Positions 42,725-51,125 of a stretch of 64,000 nt of DNA are shown in pieces; position 1 is the stretch's first letter, and each line of letters starts with the position of its first letter. The translations under genes and the position numbers were made by a program. This DNA is from Parabacteroides sp900760525 (GTDB taxonomy: Bacteria; Bacteroidota; Bacteroidia; Bacteroidales; Tannerellaceae): contig NZ_CP187555.1 in assembly GCF_049860805.1 (NCBI RefSeq), positions 4,278,001 to 4,342,000 of the forward strand, read 5' to 3'. The notes beneath the pieces are model-generated. The model did no database searches. It was not told the DNA's origin and worked only from the letters and a program-made list of their open reading frames with translations.

Positions 42725-43393
42725 TTACCGGTATTTTTTGATGGTAGCCAGTGCGTCGCGGCAAAGTGAGGAGATAGCTTCCCAGTTGCCGGTTGCGATC
42801 ATTTCGTTCGGGAACAGTTTGGAGCCCATACCTACGCAGGTCACGCCAGCCTTGAACCAGGCCGACAGGTTTTCTTCTGTCGGTTCAACGGCCCCTGTGG
42901 CCATGATCATGGACCAGGGCATCGGAGCCTTGATGTTCTTCACAAATGACGGTCCGCCTACGTTGCCGGCAGGGAAGATCTTGCACAGGTCGCAACCTAC
43001 TTCCTGGGCGAAACCGATTTCCGAAACGGAACCGCAACCCGGTGTATACGGAACCAGGCGGCGGTTACAAACCTTCGCGATCTCAGGGTTGAACAGCGGG
43101 CCGACGATGAAGTTCGCACCCAATTGCAAATACAGGGAAGCTGTTCCGGCATCCACGATAGAGCCGACACCCAGTACCAGATCGGGACATTCTTTTGCGG
43201 CGAACTTGTTGAGTTCTGCAAATACTTCGTGGGCGAAGTCACCGCGATTGGTGAATTCGAATGCACGGACACCACCTTCATAGCAGGCTTTGACAACCTG
43301 CTTTGCAACTTCTACATCTTTATTGTAGTAAACAGGTACCATTCCTGTGCTGACGATCGCGTCGAGTACCTGCATTTTATTGAATCTTGCCAT
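42725..43393 (-). CDS. eda: KDPG/KHG aldolase (2-dehydro-3-deoxy-phosphogluconate aldolase)
   Basis: Cleaves KDPG to pyruvate and glyceraldehyde-3-phosphate, the last step of hexuronate breakdown. 222 residues. Class I aldolase family: VSTGMVPVYYNKDVEVAKQV, FEFTNRGDFAHEVF, VLGVGSIVDAGTASLYLQLG, FIVGPLFNPEIAKVCNRR, YTPGCGSVSEIGFAQEVG, CKIFPAGNVGGPSFVKNI (Schiff-base Lys of KIFPA) and MATGAVEPTEENLSAWFKAG. Lies 3 bp downstream of a DUF4177 microprotein in the kdgK operon. Confidence 0.95.
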   Translation of the reverse strand: MARFNKMQVLDAIVSTGMVPVYYNKDVEVAKQVVKACYEGGVRAFEFTNRGDFAHEVFAELNKFAAKECPDLVLGVGSIVDAGTASLYLQLGANFIVGPLFNPEIAKVCNRRLVPYTPGCGSVSEIGFAQEVGCDLCKIFPAGNVGGPSFVKNIKAPMPWSMIMATGAVEPTEENLSAWFKAGVTCVGMGSKLFPNEMIATGNWEAISSLCRDALATIKKYR

Positions 43394-43396
43394 AGT

Positions 43397-43534
43397 TTAT
43401 TTTTTAATTTCTCTTCTTAATATTGCTGTCCCCCAGGAATAAATGAAAAGCTCCCAGTCTTCTTTCGCCCATTTATTCAACTCTTTTTCTAAAGAAAAGA
43501 GAGGGCTGATTACTTTATATTCGTACTTAGCCAT
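43397..43534 (-). CDS. DUF4177-type microprotein (45 aa)
   Basis: A small reading frame between kdgK and eda, too short for usual ORF cut-offs. Its protein starts MAKYEYKVISPLFSLEKELN and continues with WAKEDWELFIYSWG, then ILRREIKK. This matches DUF4177 (YEYKVV... LEKELNELGxEGWEL... ILKRE), small soluble proteins of unknown role. It begins 13 bp after kdgK stops and ends 3 bp before eda starts, so the three are surely one transcript. A regulatory or stabilising role for the neighbouring enzymes is possible but unproven. Confidence 0.75.
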   Translation of the reverse strand: MAKYEYKVISPLFSLEKELNKWAKEDWELFIYSWGTAILRREIKK

Positions 43535-43547
43535 TTTAAATTGTTAA

Positions 43548-44591
43548 TTATCTGGACACTCGTCCTGAAGCGTCGCCGCCCATCAGTTTTTCAACTTCAT
43601 CGACAGTAACCTGGTTGAAGTCGCCGTAGATCGTGTGTTTCAGACAAGAAGCCGCAACCGCGAAATCGAGCGCTTTCTGGTCGTCTGTCGTATAGGTCAG
43701 CAGACCGTAGATCAGGCCACCCATGAAAGAGTCGCCACCGCCTACACGGTCGACGATATGCGTAATGTCGTAGCGACGGGACTGGTACAGTTTGCCGTCG
43801 GCATAGAGAACGCCGCCCCATGTATTGTGGTTGGCATTGATGGCGCCGCGCAATGTGATGATCACTTTCTTTGCACGCGGGAACTTAGCCATCAGCTGTG
43901 TGCATACGGATTCGAATTCGGCCGCATTCACTTCGCCGTTTGTGGCTGTCACATCGAAACCTTCCGGTTTGATGCCGAATACCTTTTCCGCATCCTCTTC
44001 GTTGCCTAAGATTACGTCGCAACCGGCAACCAGTTCCGGCATCACTTCAGAAGCAGTTTTGCCATATTTCCACAGGTTCTTGCGGTAGTTTATGTCGCAT
44101 GATACGGGGATGCCCATACGGTTTGCCACCTGGATAGCTTCGAGACAAGCATCTGCCGCACCCTGTGAGATAGCCGGCGTAATACCTGTCCAGTGGAACC
44201 AGGATGCATCCTTGAATACTTCTTCCCAGTTTACCATTCCCGGCTGGATTTCGGAAATAGCCGAATGAGCGCGGTCGTAAACAACCTTGCTGGCACGGGC
44301 TACCGCACCTGTTTCCAGAAAATAGATGCCTAAACGGTCGCCACCGTAAACGATGTGGGAAGTCCCTACACCATATTTACGCAGGTCCATTACGCAAGCA
44401 CGAGCAATGTCGTTCTTGGGCAAACGGGTTACAAACTCCGTGGCAATACCATAGTTAGCCAACGATACAGCTACGTTTGCTTCACCGCCACCAAAGGTAG
44501 CATTCAATTTATCACTCTGACAAAAACGGAGATAGTCTGGTGTGGCCAGCCTAAGCATGATTTCTCCAAAGGTTATTACTTTTTTATCCAT
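43548..44591 (-). CDS. kdgK: 2-keto-3-deoxygluconate kinase (PfkB family)
   Basis: Phosphorylates 2-keto-3-deoxygluconate to KDPG. 347 residues, ribokinase/PfkB fold. N-terminal KVITFGEIMLRLATPDYLRF and TFGGGEANVAVSLANYG (substrate site); C-terminal DRVGGGDSFMGGLIYGLL holds the anion hole and catalytic Asp (GGGD). The substrate is inferred from the neighbours eda and uxaC and from the N-terminal FGExMLRLxxP pattern of KDG kinases. First gene of the operon, with a candidate -7 box at 44620-44627. Confidence 0.93.
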   Translation of the reverse strand: MDKKVITFGEIMLRLATPDYLRFCQSDKLNATFGGGEANVAVSLANYGIATEFVTRLPKNDIARACVMDLRKYGVGTSHIVYGGDRLGIYFLETGAVARASKVVYDRAHSAISEIQPGMVNWEEVFKDASWFHWTGITPAISQGAADACLEAIQVANRMGIPVSCDINYRKNLWKYGKTASEVMPELVAGCDVILGNEEDAEKVFGIKPEGFDVTATNGEVNAAEFESVCTQLMAKFPRAKKVIITLRGAINANHNTWGGVLYADGKLYQSRRYDITHIVDRVGGGDSFMGGLIYGLLTYTTDDQKALDFAVAASCLKHTIYGDFNQVTVDEVEKLMGGDASGRVSR

Positions 44592-44619
44592 ATCAATGGT
44601 TTATAATGTGTTCAGACCA

Positions 44620-44627
44620 CAAAAATA
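44620..44627 (-). promoter_or_regulatory. Candidate -7 box for the kdgK operon
   Basis: On the minus strand this reads TATTTTTG, matching TAnnTTTG, 28 bp before the kdgK ATG. A TTTC-like -33 about 25 bp further upstream is weak. Confidence 0.4.
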
Positions 44628-44750
44628 GGTGATTATTTTTAAATAAGCATAGTGAAACAGTAATATGTTTCCGCGCACACACATTTTTTATCAGGGAATG
44701 ACAAGATAGTGGGTTTTGACCACACCCTCTGGCTTTCCGGTGTGCCGGGT

Positions 44751-47291
44751 TTATCGCACGATGCTGTAGTTTCCGTCTTTTTGTGTATCGAATGTTGCCT
44801 GGAAATACTCTTTTCCGTTAGACCGGATCGCAGAGGCGGTGGCTATCGTCTTGCCGTTCTGCTTCACGGTGAAAGGCTGCCCGGCACGAAGCGTACAGTT
44901 TTTCCCCGATAGCGAGCGGATATCGGCTTTAACCAGTTTCCCTTCTTTCCAGTTCATGTCGACCTCAAAGTTACCCCGTGCTTTCAAGCCGGAGATGGAG
45001 CCTTCCGCCCATACGTCGGGTAAAGCGGGCAATAGCTGGATGTACCCGGCATGGCTTTGCAGCAATATTTCGGTGACACCCGCCGTATAGCCGGAGTTTC
45101 CGTCGATCTGGAAAGGAGGGTGTGCACAAAGCATGTTACGAAACAATCCGCCTCCTTTGTGCTCGCTGTTGCCGAACCCGATCGGGTTGAACAGGTTGGC
45201 GATGATTTTGTAGGCGTGGTTGCCGTCGAGCAAACGTGCCCAGCAGTTTATTTTCCAGCCCATCGACCAGCCGGAAGCCAGATCGCCGCGCAGCTCGAGT
45301 GTTTTGCGGACTGCGTTGAACAGTTCCGGTGTTTTGTCCGGCGTTATCTGGTCGCTCGGATGGAAGCCGTACAGATGGGAGAAGTGGCGGTGTTGAGGCT
45401 CCCATTCCTTGAAGTCATACATCCATTCCTGGAGTTGTCCTCGTTCTCCAATCTGATAGGGCAATAGGCGTGCCAGTTTGTCTTTCAGTTCGTTGCGGAG
45501 CGGTTCGTCCAGATTAAACATTTCCGAGGCTTCGATCGTGCGGGTGAAGGTTTCCCGGATGATCGCCATGTCCATTGTCGGTCCCATGCTCATTGCCGCT
45601 TTCTGCCCGTCTTCCGTGATGAACGTGTTTTCCGGGGAGACGCCGACAGGGGTAACCAAACGGCCGTTGCCATCGTCGACCAGCCAGTCGGCAAAGAATT
45701 CGGCAGCGCCTTTCATTAATGGGTAGGCTTCATTTTTCAGGAATGCTTCGTCTTGCGTGAACTGATAGTGTTCCCAGAGGTGGCTGCACAGCCAACCTTG
45801 CACCATCGGCCAGAAAGAGGCTGTCGGCACATTGTCGTTCGGCAGGGATTCGCGCCAGATGGACGTGTTATGATGGGCTACCCAGCCCCGGCGGTTGTAC
45901 ATGTTTTTGGCTGTTTCGGCTCCCGACACCGCCAGCTCACGGATCATCCGGAACAGGGGTTGCTGGCATTCCGACAGGTTTGCCGGCCCGGCGGGCCAGT
46001 AGTTCATCTCCGTGTTGATATTGATCGTATAGCCGCAGTTCCAGGCAGGGATCGTGTCTTTGTTCCACATCCCTTGCAGGTTCAGAGGTTGACCGCCCGG
46101 GCGTGATCCGCTGATCATCAGGTAACGGCCGAACTGGAAGAGGAGGGCTGCCAGATCAGGATCGGCTGTCTGGGCGAATTGTTCGATCCGTTTGTCGGTC
46201 GGCATTGTCTTTTGTTCGGGAGAGGAAACCAGTTCGAAACCTACGCGGTCGAACAGGGAACGGTAGTCTTCCGTATGGCGTTGTTTCAATGTCTGATAGT
46301 CGTAAGAAAGGGCCTTGTCCAGGATACCAGCGGCTTTGGCCGAGGGGTCGATACCTTCCCGGCTCGGACTTTTGTCGAAACCGTTGAAACTGGTTGCCAT
46401 GCTGAGCACGAAGTAAACTTCGTCCGTGTCGTAGACGTGGATGCCGGAGTCGGTGATCTCACATTTTCCGTCTTTCGGGAAGACCGGTTTCAGCTGGGCT
46501 TCGAAGAACATCCCTTTCCTGTCGATCTCATCGCCGTAGAGCATGCGTTTGTTGAACTTGCGCTTGCCGTTTGCATCATAGAGCTCAGGGTGTTTATACT
46601 GGTCGCCCCATTCTTCGAGCTGTTTGAATGTACGCCGTTCCACATAGCCGGGGGCCTGTCCGTGCAGGATCAGGCGGTCGTCAGCTCCTTTCTGCAGGGC
46701 TGTCGGGTGGGGAGAAGTGAAGTCGAGCGAGATGTCGATACCGTCCGGCCTGCTGCTTTTCAAGCGCATGACGATCACATCGTCGGGGTAGGAGGCGAAC
46801 ACTTCCCGTTCGTAATGCGTGCCGTTCTGTTCGTAGACGGTTGTGGCGATAGCATCCGAGATATTCAGCGCCCGTTTATACCCGCCGGCATCTCCCTGTT
46901 TGTTGTTTTGGATATGCAGGTCGCCGAATGGTTGATAATATTGGTGCAGGCGTCCCAGCCAGTTTTTGCAGACGAGGTCGGATGCCGTGTTATATTTACC
47001 GGCTTTCATCAGCCCGACGATTTTGTCGAACATTTCAGGTGTTATCTTTACGTCTTTGTAGACAACAGACGGTTCGCCGCTATACAGCGTGTTCTCATTT
47101 AATTGAAGTTGCTCTTTTTCAACTCCACCGAAAACCATCGCTCCTGCCCGTCCGTTTCCGATCGGGAGGGCATCATTCCAACCGGCAGCCGGTTCGTCAT
47201 ACCATAAGGAGAGCGGTGCTTTTTGCGGCGTTTTCGCACACGCGGAGAGCAATAAAAGTGAGATCAGATAAGAAATAATGCGCATATACAT
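44751..47291 (-). CDS. GH95-family glycosidase lipoprotein (alpha-L-fucosidase/galactosidase type)
   Basis: An exported 846-residue enzyme. Signal peptide with lipobox LLLLSAC (Cys at about 18; a start two codons later is possible). GH95 features: GWNDALPIGNGRAGAMVFGG (N-terminal beta-sandwich), LNENTLYSGEP, GTIPAW-like NKDTIPAWNCGYTININTEM, NYWPAGPANLSECQQPLF and GLFRNMLCAHPPFQIDGNSG. The family includes 1,2-alpha-L-fucosidases and alpha-L-galactosidases; specificity cannot be decided here. It lies between the two hexuronate gene blocks on the same strand. Confidence 0.93.
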   Translation of the reverse strand: MYMRIISYLISLLLLSACAKTPQKAPLSLWYDEPAAGWNDALPIGNGRAGAMVFGGVEKEQLQLNENTLYSGEPSVVYKDVKITPEMFDKIVGLMKAGKYNTASDLVCKNWLGRLHQYYQPFGDLHIQNNKQGDAGGYKRALNISDAIATTVYEQNGTHYEREVFASYPDDVIVMRLKSSRPDGIDISLDFTSPHPTALQKGADDRLILHGQAPGYVERRTFKQLEEWGDQYKHPELYDANGKRKFNKRMLYGDEIDRKGMFFEAQLKPVFPKDGKCEITDSGIHVYDTDEVYFVLSMATSFNGFDKSPSREGIDPSAKAAGILDKALSYDYQTLKQRHTEDYRSLFDRVGFELVSSPEQKTMPTDKRIEQFAQTADPDLAALLFQFGRYLMISGSRPGGQPLNLQGMWNKDTIPAWNCGYTININTEMNYWPAGPANLSECQQPLFRMIRELAVSGAETAKNMYNRRGWVAHHNTSIWRESLPNDNVPTASFWPMVQGWLCSHLWEHYQFTQDEAFLKNEAYPLMKGAAEFFADWLVDDGNGRLVTPVGVSPENTFITEDGQKAAMSMGPTMDMAIIRETFTRTIEASEMFNLDEPLRNELKDKLARLLPYQIGERGQLQEWMYDFKEWEPQHRHFSHLYGFHPSDQITPDKTPELFNAVRKTLELRGDLASGWSMGWKINCWARLLDGNHAYKIIANLFNPIGFGNSEHKGGGLFRNMLCAHPPFQIDGNSGYTAGVTEILLQSHAGYIQLLPALPDVWAEGSISGLKARGNFEVDMNWKEGKLVKADIRSLSGKNCTLRAGQPFTVKQNGKTIATASAIRSNGKEYFQATFDTQKDGNYSIVR

Positions 47292-47386
47292 GGTATTTTA
47301 AAGATTATACAAAAAGTGTCCGGATGCTTACGTTAATCCGTGTAATTCGTGTCAAAAAGATTGATTCCAATCCTGTAACAGCCTGA

Positions 47387-49054
47387 TCAGTACCGGAAAC
47401 TGCCGCCCCCCAGGAACTCACGCAAGAGGGATGTGCCCGGAAGTCCGACATCAGGAATATAATTAAAGTAACGGAGGAAACGAAGCAGGCGGTAGGCTTC
47501 GGCATTTTCCGGGTCGCACTCGCGTACTTCGCTTAGGATCGGTTCGGCAAATTTGCGCAGGGCGGCCAGTTCATACAACATGGCGCTGTTGAACATCGCA
47601 TCCGCATTTTCCTGATAGGGGAATATCCATTTGTCTTCACCCCGGCGGACACTTGGCCAGCGGGCGATCGTGTCGCGGGCGGAATAGCCACGGAAACGGT
47701 AATCACGGATGATGCGTCGCAAGAGGCGGTTGTCGGTCGTCGGAATCCAGTTGTGGTTATCCAGCGAGATGGAGGTCAGTACGGAGACATAAATCCGGTA
47801 TTTATAACAATCCTCGATCATAGAGGTCAGCTCCGGGTTCAGGGCGTGGATGCCTTCTATCACCAGGATGGAGTTTTTATGTATCTTCAGCTTTTTCCCT
47901 TTGAATATGCGGCGGCCTGTTTCGAAGTCGAAAGTCGGGACTTCGATCTCTTCTCCCGAAAGCAGTTTCTGCAATTCACTATTGAAATAGGGGAGGTCGA
48001 GCGCATACAGCGATTCGAAATCATATTCACCGGACTCGTCCTTCGGCGTATCTTCGCGATTCAGGAAATAATCGTCGAGCGAGAGGCCGACCGGATGAAT
48101 GAGGTTCGTGATCAGCTGTATTTCCAAACGTTTACAGAAAGTAGTCTTTCCCGAAGAGGACGGGCCGGAAATCAGTACAATACGAATGCCGTCGTTGTAA
48201 CGGGCGGCAATCTCTTCTGCAATCTTGGCAACCTGCTTCTCTTGCATGGCTTCGGAGACCATAACGACTTCGGAAGCCATACCCCGCTCAATCACCCGGT
48301 TCAGATCGCCTACGTTGTCCAATCCGACTGTACGTTGCAGCGTCAGGTGCTCCTTATAAACCTGAAACATCTTGTCCTGGCGGATGACCGGCTCCAACTC
48401 TGCCGGGTTACTCCTTTGCGGGACACGCAAAAGCACGCCGTCGAAATAAGGGACCAGGTCAAAATGCCGGATATAGCCGGTGGAAGGTGTCAGGCAACCG
48501 TAGAAATAGTTGATGTAACCGTCCAGGTCATAATAAGAGGTATAAGGCATGCCGGCACTTTCGATCAGACGTGCCTTGTCGTTCATGCCCCTTTCGCGAA
48601 ACAGGACTGCCGCATCGACTGTGCGAACCGTCTTTAAATGGAAAGGAAGGTCGGCGTCGATGATCTCACGCATCCGCTTTTTGATCTTGCCGATCGTTTC
48701 TTCGTCTATATCCTTCCCGTTATGGATCACACAATAATAACCTTTCGAGATGGGATGTTCGAGGTTGAGCGTGGCCGAAGGGAGGACGTCGTTCACTGCT
48801 TTTGAAAAAATATGACAAAGGGAACGGACATATGTACGCACCCCCGAAAGCCGGGAGTAATCAATATATTCTATATCTTTGGGATGCCAGCAACGGAAGG
48901 TCAGCCCTTCGGTTTTATTGTTTACCTGCGCATTCATCGGCTGTAACCGGAGCGGTGCGCCAACCAGCGAATAGATGTCCAACAGCGAAGAACCAATCGG
49001 TACCTCTTTATAAGTATTGTTATTTTTGCAATAAATTGTAATAGTTTCAGACAT
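47387..49054 (-). CDS. TGS/SAD-domain nucleoside (uridine) kinase-like protein
   Basis: A 555-residue fusion common in Bacteroidetes and Firmicutes. Residues 1-60 are a TGS-like domain (ITIYCKNNNTYKEVPIGSSL), about 150-215 resemble the threonyl/alanyl-tRNA synthetase second additional domain, and about 275-490 are a phosphoribulokinase/uridine-kinase domain (Walker A ISGPSSSGKTTFCKRL, SLDDYFLNREDTPKDESGEY, VIEGIHALNPELTSMI). Probably phosphorylates a nucleoside; the function of the fusion is not established to my knowledge. Divergent from the Na/Pi transporter gene. Confidence 0.88.
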   Translation of the reverse strand: MSETITIYCKNNNTYKEVPIGSSLLDIYSLVGAPLRLQPMNAQVNNKTEGLTFRCWHPKDIEYIDYSRLSGVRTYVRSLCHIFSKAVNDVLPSATLNLEHPISKGYYCVIHNGKDIDEETIGKIKKRMREIIDADLPFHLKTVRTVDAAVLFRERGMNDKARLIESAGMPYTSYYDLDGYINYFYGCLTPSTGYIRHFDLVPYFDGVLLRVPQRSNPAELEPVIRQDKMFQVYKEHLTLQRTVGLDNVGDLNRVIERGMASEVVMVSEAMQEKQVAKIAEEIAARYNDGIRIVLISGPSSSGKTTFCKRLEIQLITNLIHPVGLSLDDYFLNREDTPKDESGEYDFESLYALDLPYFNSELQKLLSGEEIEVPTFDFETGRRIFKGKKLKIHKNSILVIEGIHALNPELTSMIEDCYKYRIYVSVLTSISLDNHNWIPTTDNRLLRRIIRDYRFRGYSARDTIARWPSVRRGEDKWIFPYQENADAMFNSAMLYELAALRKFAEPILSEVRECDPENAEAYRLLRFLRYFNYIPDVGLPGTSLLREFLGGGSFRY

Positions 49055-49074
49055 GGTATATCAGTTATTATTTA

Positions 49075-49082
49075 TACTTTTG
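49075..49082 (+). promoter_or_regulatory. Candidate -7 box for the Na/Pi cotransporter gene
   Basis: TACTTTTG fits TAnnTTTG, 54 bp before the ATG in the 82-bp divergent intergenic region. No canonical -33 was found. Confidence 0.35.
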
Positions 49083-49136
49083 TCCCCTAAAGTTAGGAAT
49101 ATTAATCGGATATACATCCACTTAAACGTATTTTAA

Positions 49137-50825
49137 ATGGACTATTCATTTTTTGATTTTCTACGCCTTATAGGTTCCTTGGGATTATTCCTGTATGGTA
49201 TGAAGATCATGAGCGAAGGTCTGCAGAAATTTGCAGGTGACAGCCTACGCAAGATTCTAACGGCCATGACGACTAACAGGGTTACCGGAGTGCTTACCGG
49301 GGTTTTAATTACAGCCCTGATTCAATCATCATCCGCCACAACAGTTATGGTGGTCAGTTTTGTAAACGCCGGCCTGCTCACCCTTACCCAATCCATCGGG
49401 GTCATTATGGGAGCCAACATCGGTACGACCGTTACCGCCTGGTTGATCTCTACCCTCGGGTTCAAAGTCGACATTGCGGCTTTCTCTCTTCCTCTCCTCG
49501 CTTTCGGTATTCCGCTTCTGTTTTCAGGAAAAAGCTCCCGCAAATCGATCGGAGAATTCATATTCGGTTTCGCATTCCTCTTTATGGGCCTTCAAGCACT
49601 GAAAGCCAATGCTCCGGATCTCGGAGCCAACCCGGAGATGCTCGCTTTCGTGCAGAACTATGCCGATATGGGCTTTTTCTCCATCATTCTGTTCCTGTTT
49701 ATCGGGGCTATCCTGACCATGATCGTGCAGGCTTCCGCTGCGACGATGGCTATCACGTTGATTATGTGTGCCAACGGGTGGATCGACTATCAATTAGGTG
49801 TAGCGCTCGTATTGGGTGAAAATATCGGTACAACGATTACAGCCAACCTGGCGGCTTTGACAGGTAATACACAAGCCAGACGGGCGGCTTTGGCGCACCT
49901 TGTTTTCAATATATTCGGCGTTATCTGGGTATTGATTCTGTTTTATCCGTTCACAAATGCCGTTTCCTGGTTCGTCACGCATATAATGCGCATTTCCGAT
50001 CCGTCGGTGGCTGTTTCCTTTAAATTGGCTGCTTTCCATACGGCGTTCAATATAAGTAATACATTTATTATGATTTGGTTCGTCGGGCTGATCGAGAAAA
50101 CGGTCCGGTTCCTTATCAAAGGCAAGAAAGAGGAAGACGAAGAATACCGGTTGCGCTATATTACAGGCGGTATGTTGTCGACAGCCGAGCTTTCCATCTT
50201 GCAGGCACATAAGGAAATCACGTTGTTTGCCGAACGTACCGGGCGTATGTTGGATATGGTGAAAGAACTGTTCTATGAAAAGAACGAAGATGTATTCCTG
50301 AAAACCTATAGCCGTGTCGAGAAATACGAAAGTATCAGTGACCGGATGGAGATCGAAATTGCCAACTATCTAACTTGTGTGGCTGAAGGCCGCTTGAGTT
50401 CGGAAGGTAAGGAAGAAATCCGTATCATGCTGCGTGCCGTGTCGGAAATCGAAAGTATCGCCGATTCTTGTAATAACATGGCGAGAAGCATTAAGCGTCG
50501 CAACGAGTTTAAATCGATATTTACGGATGAGCAGAACCATAATGTGGACCAGATGCTGGCACTTACAGAAAAAGCTTTACATCGTATGATCGAGATTTTG
50601 AAAAAGACAGAACTTGTACGCGACGATGTCAATCCGTCTTACAACATCGAAAACGAAATAAATAATTACCGCAACCAGTTGAAGATCCACAATGTGGAAG
50701 ACATCAACAACAAGAAATACCAGTATCAGGACGGTGTCTACTACATGGATATCATCGGTGAAGCCGAAAAGTTAGGCGATTATGTGCTGAATGTGGTACA
50801 GGCGGTTATTGAGAAGAAGATTTAA
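49137..50825 (+). CDS. Na/Pi cotransporter-family protein with C-terminal PhoU-like domain
   Basis: A 562-residue inner-membrane phosphate transporter. Two inverted NaPi repeats carry the QSS motifs: ALIQSSSATTVMVVSFVNAG and IVQASAATMAITLIM. Conserved GANIGTTVTAWL and GENIGTTITANLAALTGN follow each repeat. After about nine helices, a cytoplasmic PhoU-like helical domain (about 345-560) includes VSEIESIADSCNNMARSI. Similar to NptA/YjbB-type sodium-dependent phosphate carriers. A perfect 23-bp hairpin follows the stop. Confidence 0.92.
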   Translation: MDYSFFDFLRLIGSLGLFLYGMKIMSEGLQKFAGDSLRKILTAMTTNRVTGVLTGVLITALIQSSSATTVMVVSFVNAGLLTLTQSIGVIMGANIGTTVTAWLISTLGFKVDIAAFSLPLLAFGIPLLFSGKSSRKSIGEFIFGFAFLFMGLQALKANAPDLGANPEMLAFVQNYADMGFFSIILFLFIGAILTMIVQASAATMAITLIMCANGWIDYQLGVALVLGENIGTTITANLAALTGNTQARRAALAHLVFNIFGVIWVLILFYPFTNAVSWFVTHIMRISDPSVAVSFKLAAFHTAFNISNTFIMIWFVGLIEKTVRFLIKGKKEEDEEYRLRYITGGMLSTAELSILQAHKEITLFAERTGRMLDMVKELFYEKNEDVFLKTYSRVEKYESISDRMEIEIANYLTCVAEGRLSSEGKEEIRIMLRAVSEIESIADSCNNMARSIKRRNEFKSIFTDEQNHNVDQMLALTEKALHRMIEILKKTELVRDDVNPSYNIENEINNYRNQLKIHNVEDINNKKYQYQDGVYYMDIIGEAEKLGDYVLNVVQAVIEKKI

Positions 50826-50828
50826 GAA

Positions 50829-50886
50829 GATTTGAGCTATCAATTTATATCTATACTCCCGTCGATATAAATTGATAGCTCAAATC
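50829..50886 (+). terminator. Perfect 23-bp hairpin after the Na/Pi gene
   Basis: Arms 50829-50851 and 50864-50886 are fully complementary around a 12-nt loop, starting 3 bp after the stop. The AT-rich stem lacks a clean T-tail, so it may act as a 3'-end stabiliser as well as a terminator. Confidence 0.65.
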
Positions 50887-50914
50887 CGGCAAGAAGTGAA
50901 GCCATCCTTTTAAA

Positions 50915-51113
50915 ATGTTAAATCATACAAGAACCTCCCCTAAAAGACAAATATCCATATCTATTTGTTACCCAATGCTTTGTATTATCATAGGTTTCTT
51001 AAAAAATATTACCCGCAGGGGTAATTTGAAATAGATGGGGTAGAAAACCGAATTTCATGCACTACTGTTTCGATTTGGACCAACGGGTATTTTGAAAAAC
51101 TGTACAATAAGCC
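50915..51113 (+). repeat. Dispersed ~200-bp repeat, copy B (uninterrupted)
   Basis: Aligns with 12616-12806 and, through ACAATAAGCC (51104-51113), with 14111-14120. Strongest in the right two-thirds. The hairpin TTACCC-GCAG-GGGTAA here replaces TACCC-GCAA-GGGTA in copy A. It fills the gap (50826-51125) between the Na/Pi gene and the convergent uxaA. No coding potential. Confidence 0.7.
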
Positions 51114-51125
51114 AGAATTCTTTTG

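Noticed and set aside
46179..47102. 307-codon plus-strand frame opposite the GH95 gene
   Set aside because: Antisense shadow with no recognisable domain.
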